Source: Spirochaetaceae bacterium
GTDB lineage: Bacteria; Spirochaetota; Spirochaetia; DSM-27196; SKKC01
Reading direction: 5' to 3'
Assembly: GCA_003554375.1 (NCBI GenBank)
Contig: PWGF01000009.1
Coordinates: 1-20,221, forward strand
DNA length: 20,221 nucleotides
Both the position numbers and the translations under genes were made by a program. Shown here one piece after another: positions 1 through 6,378 of this stretch. The notes below the pieces were generated by a model that saw only the letters and a list, made by a program, of their open reading frames with translations, searched no databases and was not told where the DNA came from. Each line of letters begins with the position of its first letter. The first letter of the stretch is position 1.

Positions 1-2090
1 ATCTGGCCAACGTATGTCGCGACGCTCATGAGATCCTCGAGCTCACTGTGGCAGCTTACACAGCAAGCAGCAACGATTCGTTCGAGCGAGTCGCCGTAGC
101 CGGTGCTCGAACGGAACAGTTCCCATGGCGGATTGTTCCCCAGAGCGTAAGACCACTGACGGTCTTCCCGATCCGGCGCAACAGGAAGACGTATGGTGGA
201 GTCACGGTTCGCCGAGACGAGCTCGAGCATGACCAGGATGTAGAGGGCGGGCCGATTGTCGAGTCACTCCGTGCGTTGGCTGAACAGGTGGGAGCAGCAT
301 TGGCATCCGCTGCGCCGGCGTCGCTTTTCAAGCAAACGACGATCGACCTCCCGCGGGGAGGAAGACCACCCTCCCCCAATCAGGTGAACGGTCGAGGGCT
401 TTCAGGTGGCGTAGGAGTTGGGCGCGTTCACATCTTCGGCGGCCGCGCGCTCTCGCTGTCGCCTGGCCGGAACGATGAAGGTCCGCAACACGCGTCGCGT
501 CGCTTCGATCGTGCCGTACAGGACACACGGGCGCAGCTGCGTTCCATAATCGGTGACTCACGAAGCCGCTTCCGTGATGTTAGTGCGCTGATCTTCAACT
601 CACAGCTCGTGATGCTCGACGACGACGCCTTTGTCGGAGAGATTCGCCGCCTCGTAGGCGACGGCATGAGTCCGGAGGAGGCGGTCGCAGAGGTTGTGGA
701 TGGATTCGCGCGCCGTTTCTCTGAGATCGAGGAGCCGCAAATAGCGGAGAAAGCCGAGGATGTGCAGGATCTCGGCTTCCGGTTGCAGCAGAACCTCGCT
801 GGAGCCGGCGGCAGCGCCGGGCAGTATGCAGGATTGGTGGTAATCCTGCCGGACGTCTATCCATCGGAGCTGTTGCGACTCGCAGTCGACGGGGTAGCCG
901 GAATCGTGCTCGTCGACGTGCCGGTGACCGCTCACCTTTCGATCTTGGCGCGGTCGCTGGAGATTCCGGTCCTGCGAACACAGGACCACCGGGCGCTCGA
1001 GCTGACTGAAGGCATGACGGCTCGCCTGGACGCAGACCGTGGCGTCCTCGAGTTGCGAGAAGACGTGCCCCAGTCCGCTCCGGAGCCTGCCTCCGTTGAC
1101 GAGAAGCCGGTCACGCTTGCGCCGTACGATCTCCTGCGCTCCGCAGAGGGCGTAGAGCGTATCTCGCTCCTGGCCAACGTGAACCTGCTGGCGGACGCCC
1201 ATCGGGCGGCAGCAGTCGGGGTCCGGGGTATCGGGCTCTATCGCAGCGAGTTTCCGTTCATCATCCACCAGGGGGACTTGGACGAGGAAATCCAGTATCG
1301 GCTGTATCGTAGTCTCGTGGACGCGATGCCCCCGGGAGCGGAAATCACGCTTCGTACCGCCGACATTGGTGGTGACAAGTTTCTCCGAGGTACAAAGGCG
1401 GAGAGCAATCCGTTCCTGGGCGTGCGCGGCATACGGTTCTCCTTAGCGAATCGGCAGATGTTCCGGACGCAGCTGCGGGCGATGGTGCGCGCCGGGCGCG
1501 GAGCAGATCTGCGCATCATGTTTCCGATGGTTTCCATGGTGGAGGAGGTCGAGCAGGCCGCCGCGGAGCTCTATGCAGTGAGCTATGAGCTCCGGAGAGA
1601 GGGAGTGCCGCATAACGAACGGCCGAAGCTCGGCGCAATGATCGAGCTTCCGTCGGCAGCGCTCGCCACCGACGAGTTAGCGCGCCGTACCGACTTTTTA
1701 TCGATCGGCACGAACGATCTGGTGATGTACATGCTGGCGGTGGACCGAACAAACGAGCGCCTTGCTCCGCTCTACCGGGTACACCATCCCATCATCCTCA
1801 AAACGCTTGCCTCCATCGTCGAACAGGCCGGCGAGCACCGATGCGAGCTCTCCGTGTGCGGAGACGCGGCGGCAAATCCGGTGTTTCTGGCCTTTCTTCT
1901 GGGAATTGGGGTACGGAAGCTCAGTCTGGCCCCGGAACGTATATCCGCGCAGCGTGAAGCGATCGACGCTTTGACGCTGGAGCAGTGCGAAGGAATTGCC
2001 CAGACCATGTTGGCAATCCCCGGCATCCGTGACATGGAGCGCTACATCGAGGAGCTGGGATTCAGTAGCGGAGTGCGTCAGGGCCGGTGA
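1..2090 (+). CDS. ptsP: PtsP-type PEP-protein phosphotransferase (GAF + enzyme I), 5' partial
   Basis: The reading frame is open to the left edge (first full codon at 3), so the true start lies outside; the GTG at 48 is internal. The first ~115 codons look like the end of a GAF sensor domain, closing with a helix of the form LAEQVGAALASA. The rest is enzyme I: a helical HPr-binding region, then the phosphohistidine segment VTAHLSILARSLEIPVL (His codon 933-935), then the PEP-binding TIM barrel with GIGLYRSEF, RTADIGGDKF, NPFLGVRGIRF, DFLSIGTNDL and the catalytic Cys in SVCGDAAANP (codon 1857-1859). In this family the enzyme passes phosphate from PEP to an HPr or NPr in the cytosol, usually for nitrogen or regulatory PTS signalling rather than sugar uptake. 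No HPr or EIIA gene lies in the window. The usual Gly-Gly before the His motif is Asp-Val-Pro here. A plain sugar-PTS enzyme I is less likely because of the GAF-like N-terminus. Confidence 0.9.
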   Translation, partial: LANVCRDAHEILELTVAAYTASSNDSFERVAVAGARTEQFPWRIVPQSVRPLTVFPIRRNRKTYGGVTVRRDELEHDQDVEGGPIVESLRALAEQVGAALASAAPASLFKQTTIDLPRGGRPPSPNQVNGRGLSGGVGVGRVHIFGGRALSLSPGRNDEGPQHASRRFDRAVQDTRAQLRSIIGDSRSRFRDVSALIFNSQLVMLDDDAFVGEIRRLVGDGMSPEEAVAEVVDGFARRFSEIEEPQIAEKAEDVQDLGFRLQQNLAGAGGSAGQYAGLVVILPDVYPSELLRLAVDGVAGIVLVDVPVTAHLSILARSLEIPVLRTQDHRALELTEGMTARLDADRGVLELREDVPQSAPEPASVDEKPVTLAPYDLLRSAEGVERISLLANVNLLADAHRAAAVGVRGIGLYRSEFPFIIHQGDLDEEIQYRLYRSLVDAMPPGAEITLRTADIGGDKFLRGTKAESNPFLGVRGIRFSLANRQMFRTQLRAMVRAGRGADLRIMFPMVSMVEEVEQAAAELYAVSYELRREGVPHNERPKLGAMIELPSAALATDELARRTDFLSIGTNDLVMYMLAVDRTNERLAPLYRVHHPIILKTLASIVEQAGEHRCELSVCGDAAANPVFLAFLLGIGVRKLSLAPERISAQREAIDALTLEQCEGIAQTMLAIPGIRDMERYIEELGFSSGVRQGR

Positions 2091-2148
2091 GGAGACGGGC
2101 TCGAGTTCGCCGCTTCAGCGTAGCCTGTCCCGCGATACTGAGAGCCGA

Positions 2149-2463
2149 TCAACTCGATGCCGGAACTTCCAGAACGCGCCGGTCCTTCTCTTTCATGGCT
2201 TCCCGAAGCGAGTCGAACGCGCTCTTGCACTCCTCGGAGCTCGAAAAGCGTCCGACTGTGCTCCAACTTCCCGATCCCAGCTGTTGTGCTTGCAGCTTTG
2301 CTCCCTTGACCCGCAGGCCAATGGCCAGAATCGTCTCTTCTCTGTCCTGATCCACAATCCACACGGACATGTGCTCTCCCTCTATTCTCCGGCGGCGGGC
2401 CTGTTGCTCCGCGGCAGCAGCTGCCGCGGCTCCGCCCGCCGCCCCCGCGGCCGCACCGCTCAT
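2149..2463 (-). CDS. Small Ala/Gly-leader protein of unknown function
   Basis: I do not recognise the family. The product has 104 residues: an Ala/Gly-rich segment (about residues 3-18) followed by an Arg cluster (25-28), then a compact soluble-looking part beginning MSVWIVDQDREETILAIGLRVKG and ending in a charged helix. It is called real because its expression signals are strong: AAAGGAG lies 9 bases before the ATG at 2463, and a TTGACA-17-TATCTT promoter lies upstream. A second ATG at 2370 has its own GAGGGAG, so a 73-residue short form is possible. The gene converges on ptsP with a 58-base gap. The Ala-rich segment could be a weak membrane anchor or a flexible leader; neither can be decided from sequence. 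Confidence 0.72.
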   Translation of the reverse strand: MSGAAAGAAGGAAAAAAAEQQARRRRIEGEHMSVWIVDQDREETILAIGLRVKGAKLQAQQLGSGSWSTVGRFSSSEECKSAFDSLREAMKEKDRRVLEVPASS

Positions 2464-2501
2464 TCTCCACGCTCCTTTCAGCCGGGTCGCGCCTTGCCGT
2501 C

Positions 2502-2518
2502 AGAACCGTACCGGTTCT
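2502..2518 (-). promoter_or_regulatory. Operator-like palindrome at the predicted transcription start
   Basis: A perfect inverted repeat AGAACCG-TAC-CGGTTCT (7-3-7) lies just downstream of the -10 box of the small minus-strand gene, covering the expected start near 2516. This position suits a repressor site or a 5' mRNA hairpin. The regulator is unknown. Confidence 0.5.
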
Positions 2519-2522
2519 CGAG

Positions 2523-2551
2523 AAGATAGTCCGCCGGTACCCAGCTGTCAA
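2523..2551 (-). promoter_or_regulatory. Promoter of the small minus-strand gene
   Basis: On the minus strand TTGACA (2551-2546), a 17-bp spacer and TATCTT (2528-2523) make a near-consensus housekeeping promoter. Predicted start near 2516 gives a leader of about 50 bases before the ATG at 2463. Confidence 0.65.
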
Positions 2552-2825
2552 CGAACTAACCTTCAAGCGAAAGGGCCGACGCAGTCGGATACCGCAGCCG
2601 GAAGTGCGGCGGCGAGTGCCCTCCCTCGGCGCTTGCCTCCGCCGCGTGCCGGCGCGGTGAGCAGGGAGGAGTGCTCGTTTTGCCGTCCGCTCGCCGCCGA
2701 CGGAGAGCCGTACCGATCCACTTGGGTTAGCCCCGGTCGAGCGGCGGGGCGATAAGCGCGCACGAGGCGGCGCATCCGACGGTAGCTCCGGCGTCGCCAA
2801 GACCCGCGGGCGCCGGGCGGACAGT

Positions 2826-2854
2826 TTGAACGGAGGTCAAGAATGTGATATAAA
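2826..2854 (+). promoter_or_regulatory. Promoter abutting the SDR-like gene, possibly leaderless
   Basis: TTGAAC (2826-2831), a 17-bp spacer and TATAAA (2849-2854), the latter preceded by TG one base upstream (extended -10). Expected transcription start is near 2861, only about 3 bases before the ATG at 2864. Confidence 0.5.
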
Positions 2855-2863
2855 GGTATGACA

Positions 2864-3613
2864 ATGGTTAGCTTACGTGACACAACTGCAGTTGTTGGCG
2901 GAGGAACCGGAAGCGTAGGCGAAGGCATCGTGCGCGCATTTCTCGGCGCCGGAGCCCGCGTCATAGTGCCATATCGAAGCGACGGCAAGCGCCGCCGCCT
3001 TGAGGAGTACGTCCAGGACATTGCCGACGATCGACTGAGCTGCAGGAAGGCCGACGTCTCCGACCCGGAAGCGATGGAAGCGTTTTCCCAGTCGTTACGT
3101 CGCGAGTATGAGAGGATAGACCTGGCCGTTGCGTGCTTCGGGGGATGGTACTACGGATACAGCCTCCACCGCATGCCGTTTTCCGATTGGCGGACGGTCA
3201 TCCAGGGCAACTTAGATACTCACTTCCTGTTCATCCGTGCTGTCCTTTCGATCATGCACGAGCGCAATCACGGTACCTACGTGATGATCAACGGCGGGCA
3301 GTCGGAGGTAGTTCCCCCCGAGTCCGGCGCCGTCTCGATCGTGGCCGCAGCCCAACGCATGATGACCCGCGTTATCGACGAGGAAGCGCGCGGAAACGCG
3401 CTCCGCACGCATTCCATCGTTGCTTTCAACCCTCTTCGCACCCGGTTCCGAGGCACTGAGGTCGTGGAGTCCTGGCTGACGGCCGAAGAGCTCGGAACCT
3501 ACATCGCCGGTCTCCACACGCGAGCAATACGCAACGCCGACGCGACCATCCATACCCTCTACAATCGGGCCGACCTGGATGCCGCCTTCCCCGGGCGAAC
3601 TCCGGTGCGCTAA
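2864..3613 (+). CDS. Divergent SDR-fold protein lacking the usual catalytic Tyr/Lys
   Basis: The N-terminus has the glycine-rich Rossmann signature of short-chain dehydrogenases (VVGGGTGSVGEG, residues 10-21), an Asp after the third strand (KADVSD) that in the family caps adenine, and a C-terminal layout typical of a ~250-residue SDR. However, the NNAG motif is ACFGGW, and the region that should hold Ser and YxxxK reads INGGQSEVVPPESGAVSIVAAAQRMM, with no Tyr and no Lys. It may still bind NAD(P) but is unlikely to be a standard dehydrogenase. I chose the ATG at 2864 because AAAGG sits 7 bases before it; an in-frame ATG at 2858 has only one base after AAAGG. A promoter directly abuts the gene. 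It is monocistronic and its substrate cannot be inferred. Confidence 0.82.
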   Translation: MVSLRDTTAVVGGGTGSVGEGIVRAFLGAGARVIVPYRSDGKRRRLEEYVQDIADDRLSCRKADVSDPEAMEAFSQSLRREYERIDLAVACFGGWYYGYSLHRMPFSDWRTVIQGNLDTHFLFIRAVLSIMHERNHGTYVMINGGQSEVVPPESGAVSIVAAAQRMMTRVIDEEARGNALRTHSIVAFNPLRTRFRGTEVVESWLTAEELGTYIAGLHTRAIRNADATIHTLYNRADLDAAFPGRTPVR

Positions 3614-4190
3614 TGTCGTGAGGTAGAAATTGTCGTTCGGTATGACGTGGTGCCGCCGCAGCTCTGAAGGCTCCGAATACTCATGGAACTCAGAATCTGG
3701 GCGTGCCCCCGGCTCACCCCGCATCTCTTCCGGCGCCTGCGAGCTTCCACGCGTTCCCTGATGCATTCCGCCGCGGCGGCGGGGTGTGCCGGGGTCAGGC
3801 CGTCCGGGGGTTCCGTCCCGCCGTGCTGCCGAACCCGCTCGCGGATCCGTTCCCGGAAGCCCGGCGGCGTGTGTCGTCCCCGCGCACCGCGGCACACGGC
3901 GGGACCGCCGCGGCGGGGCGCCGGCAGCGAGCCCGGTGCTTCGGGCGTCGCTCCGCGTCGCCCGGCCGGTTGAGCCCTCGCTTCACCGTTTGCCGCGGCG
4001 GCTGCCGCTACCGCCGGAGGCAGGCGCCCCGCCGGGCGCCCCTCCCGTCCTTCACGCTTCCGGCGGTATCGCTGGGCGGTGCCGGCGCGTGTCCGGCTGC
4101 TCTCCCACCGGGCACCAGAGGGCGAATCCCGCGTGCTCGGAACCGATGGGCTGAACGCCGGCCGGACTCCGCGTGCTCTCGACAATTAGG
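3614..4190. other. GC-rich intergenic region with palindromes, no credible gene
   Basis: About 580 bases between two convergent genes. Long open frames exist on both strands but they encode only Arg/Pro/Ala-rich composition without motifs or ribosome-binding sites. The 12-bp palindrome CCGCCGCGGCGG occurs twice (3768-3779 and 3905-3916), and a perfect hairpin lies at 4023-4040. I see no RNA family or mobile-element signature. Confidence 0.5.
4023..4040. repeat. Stable GC hairpin between convergent genes
   Basis: GGCGCCC-CGCC-GGGCGCC forms a 7-bp stem with a 4-base loop. It could assist termination of either convergent gene, but no T-run follows on either strand, so it is not a classical intrinsic terminator. 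Confidence 0.35.
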
Positions 4191-4191
4191 C

Positions 4192-4239
4192 TGACCGGCT
4201 GATCAGTTGACCAGCTAATTAGTTGACCAGCTGATTAGT
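4192..4239. repeat. Three tandem 16-bp repeats with palindromic cores
   Basis: Units TGACCGGCTGATCAGT, TGACCAGCTAATTAGT and TGACCAGCTGATTAGT run head to tail. Each ends in CTGATCAG, CTAATTAG or CTGATTAG, of which the first two are perfect 8-bp palindromes; the core runs one base short of the unit end. Degenerate partial units flank the array. It lies 19 bases beyond the stop codon of the minus-strand hydrolase gene. Confidence 0.75.
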
Positions 4240-4257
4240 AGGCTGACGATCAACGGA

Positions 4258-6378
4258 CTATAAGTGGTCGCGAGCGATCGTATCGTTGAAGTTCTCCGTG
4301 TAGAGGCGGGTGCCGCTCTCATACGCATCCAGAGTGGCGTGAATCTTGAACGCGCTTGGAGTGCAGGTGAGCCGCGTGTATGTCTCCGTGCGTACCGCCC
4401 AGTCCGCTCGGCGGAGGCGCCGTTCCGCTCGAACCTCCCCCACGGGCGACGTGAAGTCGTTGCCGACGCTGCGGTACCATTCGTCCGTCCGGCGCTGCAC
4501 CTCCAGATCCAACTCCTCGATTCTGACCCGACCCTCGTCGTTCACCACGTGCAACGTGGACTCGTCGTTCGCCAAGTCGCGTTGGATGAACCAGTTGTGG
4601 TGAGTCGGCATAAGACGCGTCTGCTCGATCGACGGCGCGGCCTCGGACCGCCCGAGGTCGCGGAGCGCCTCATCCTCGCCGGGCCGCGGAGGCCGTCTCG
4701 GCAGCGTCAGGCACGACTTCCCCGGGCGGATGCTGAGGGTAACCGGCTCAGGGGGCGGCCAAATCAGTGGCCAATACGACGTGGACAGCGAGATACGGAT
4801 GCGGTGAGCCGGCGGAAACGCCTGAGCTATGTGATCCAGCGCAACTCGTACGCGATACCATCTTCCCGGCTCCAGCTGCTTCGGCTCGCTATGGCTGTCG
4901 CGATGGCACAGGTTGAGTACCCCGTACGTCACGCGAGTGGCCCGACCTTCCGGCGACACGTCGGAAAGCCTCACTGCAATCTGCGCGAGTGGGCGGTCCG
5001 ACGAAAGGTCGAGCGTCAACTCCGGCGCGCCGAGAATCTCCAGTCGCTCGGAAAGCGGATCGGAATCGAAGACCAGCGATCCTCCGTCCTCCTCCCGTTG
5101 ATCGTGGGGAAGGTCGGGGCCGTTGCTGTAGGAGCACCACTTTCCACCGAAAAGCCCTACCGAGAGCGGTGACTGTATGGAAAGGACGGTTCCCTGATCG
5201 TGGTCGATCGGCGCTTTCGGTTCCGGCGCCGGGCTAGGGCGAGCAGTCTTCTCCGGAGCGGAACTCTCCAACGGAGTGCCGTTCTCGGTGCCGAGGTTCT
5301 CTATCCCGCCGGGGCGAAGAGGATACCGCTCGTACTTGATGTGTGGAGACGGCCACGACGGTTCCGTGACCCAGCGGCCGGGACGGACGGTGTACTGGGG
5401 GCGGGGTCCGACGCTTTCCTGCATCCATACGCGGAGCGGCGGCTCCTCCGACACCCCCGTCTCGATGTCCTTCAACCATCGGTCCCACCACCGGAGTGCT
5501 TCCTGCAGGAAGCCGATCCGAGGGCCGGGGGTGCCCTGATGCGGGTAGAGATGGCTCCACGGCCCCACCAACCCTTTGCACGGCGCGCTCATGTTGCGGA
5601 CCATGCGGAAGACGGGGTTCGGATAGCCGTCAGCCCATCCGGACACGACCATAACCGGGCACGCAATCGCGGAGTAATCTTCGTTCACCGAGCCTTGGCG
5701 CCAGTAATCGTTTCGCCGCTGGTGACCCATCCACGTACGTACCCAGAGACCGCTGCCCCGAAGGCGCGCAAGCCACATTGTGCGCCACCGATCCCCAACA
5801 AGCTGCGGATCCGGCGGAAGGCTGTTGTAGGCGAACATGGTCGACGCCCACGAGAGGTTATCGTTGAGGAGAGATCCTCCTTTGTAGTGCACATCGTCGG
5901 CGTAGCGATCGTCGGTCGCCGCAACCGCGATCACAGCTCGGAGCTGAGGCGGCTTCCGTGCTGCAATCTGCAGGGCGTTGAACCCGCCCCACGATATCCC
6001 GATCATTCCGCACCTGCCGGTGCACCACGACTGCGCCGCAAGCCACGCAAGGACGTCCTCTCCGTCCTGTTGCTCCACCGGCAGGTACTCGTCGGAGAGG
6101 ATGCCCTCGGAGTCTCCGCTTCCCCGCAAATCTACACGAACCGAAGCGTACCCGTGCCCGGCAAAATACTGGTGGATCTCCGTATCGCGACTCCGCTTCA
6201 TGTCCCGCTTCCGGTACGGGATGAATTCCAGCAAGGCCGGCACCGGATTGCGGTGTGCCCCCTCGGGAAGCCAGATGCGAGCGGAAAGCCGTGTTCCGTC
6301 GCGCGTTGGAATCCAACGGTGCTCTATCGAGCGGACACGGTAAGGCAGCTTCTCCTTCCGTCTTACGCCGGTGCTCAT
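4258..6378 (-). CDS. CocE/NonD-type alpha/beta serine hydrolase (X-Pro peptidase/cocaine esterase-like)
   Basis: The 706-residue protein has an alpha/beta-hydrolase N-terminal half with DLRGSGDSEG (83-92), the nucleophile elbow GISWGG (Ser129), a catalytic Asp in SGWADGYPNP (Asp250) and His in GPWSHLYP (His276). After the fold comes the jelly-roll C-terminal domain typical of CocE and X-Pro dipeptidyl peptidases (FDSDPLSERLEILGAPELTLDLSSDRP). Family members cleave esters or amides with an acyl or Xaa-Pro group; the substrate here is unknown. No signal peptide is seen, so it is probably cytosolic. A Pro/Ala/Glu-rich linker separates the domains, and about 100 extra residues follow the jelly roll. 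The ATG overlaps the stop of the upstream ATP-grasp gene (ATGA), and GGAGG lies 7 bases before it inside that gene, indicating translational coupling. Confidence 0.9.
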   Translation of the reverse strand: MSTGVRRKEKLPYRVRSIEHRWIPTRDGTRLSARIWLPEGAHRNPVPALLEFIPYRKRDMKRSRDTEIHQYFAGHGYASVRVDLRGSGDSEGILSDEYLPVEQQDGEDVLAWLAAQSWCTGRCGMIGISWGGFNALQIAARKPPQLRAVIAVAATDDRYADDVHYKGGSLLNDNLSWASTMFAYNSLPPDPQLVGDRWRTMWLARLRGSGLWVRTWMGHQRRNDYWRQGSVNEDYSAIACPVMVVSGWADGYPNPVFRMVRNMSAPCKGLVGPWSHLYPHQGTPGPRIGFLQEALRWWDRWLKDIETGVSEEPPLRVWMQESVGPRPQYTVRPGRWVTEPSWPSPHIKYERYPLRPGGIENLGTENGTPLESSAPEKTARPSPAPEPKAPIDHDQGTVLSIQSPLSVGLFGGKWCSYSNGPDLPHDQREEDGGSLVFDSDPLSERLEILGAPELTLDLSSDRPLAQIAVRLSDVSPEGRATRVTYGVLNLCHRDSHSEPKQLEPGRWYRVRVALDHIAQAFPPAHRIRISLSTSYWPLIWPPPEPVTLSIRPGKSCLTLPRRPPRPGEDEALRDLGRSEAAPSIEQTRLMPTHHNWFIQRDLANDESTLHVVNDEGRVRIEELDLEVQRRTDEWYRSVGNDFTSPVGEVRAERRLRRADWAVRTETYTRLTCTPSAFKIHATLDAYESGTRLYTENFNDTIARDHL

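Noticed and set aside
600..1268. A 222-codon minus-strand frame inside ptsP
   Set aside because: It lies wholly within a conserved enzyme I coding region in antisense.
2078..2800. A 240-codon minus-strand frame over the small gene and its upstream region
   Set aside because: It conflicts with the small gene, whose promoter and ribosome-binding site are much stronger, and its sequence is low-complexity.
3610..4194. Open frames of 163-191 codons on both strands of the GC-rich intergenic block
   Set aside because: They have biased Arg/Pro/Ala composition, no ribosome-binding site, and no recognisable fold.
4264..5172. A 302-codon plus-strand open frame antisense to the hydrolase C-terminal part
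   Set aside because: Composition is Arg-rich without any domain, and the minus-strand protein is intact.
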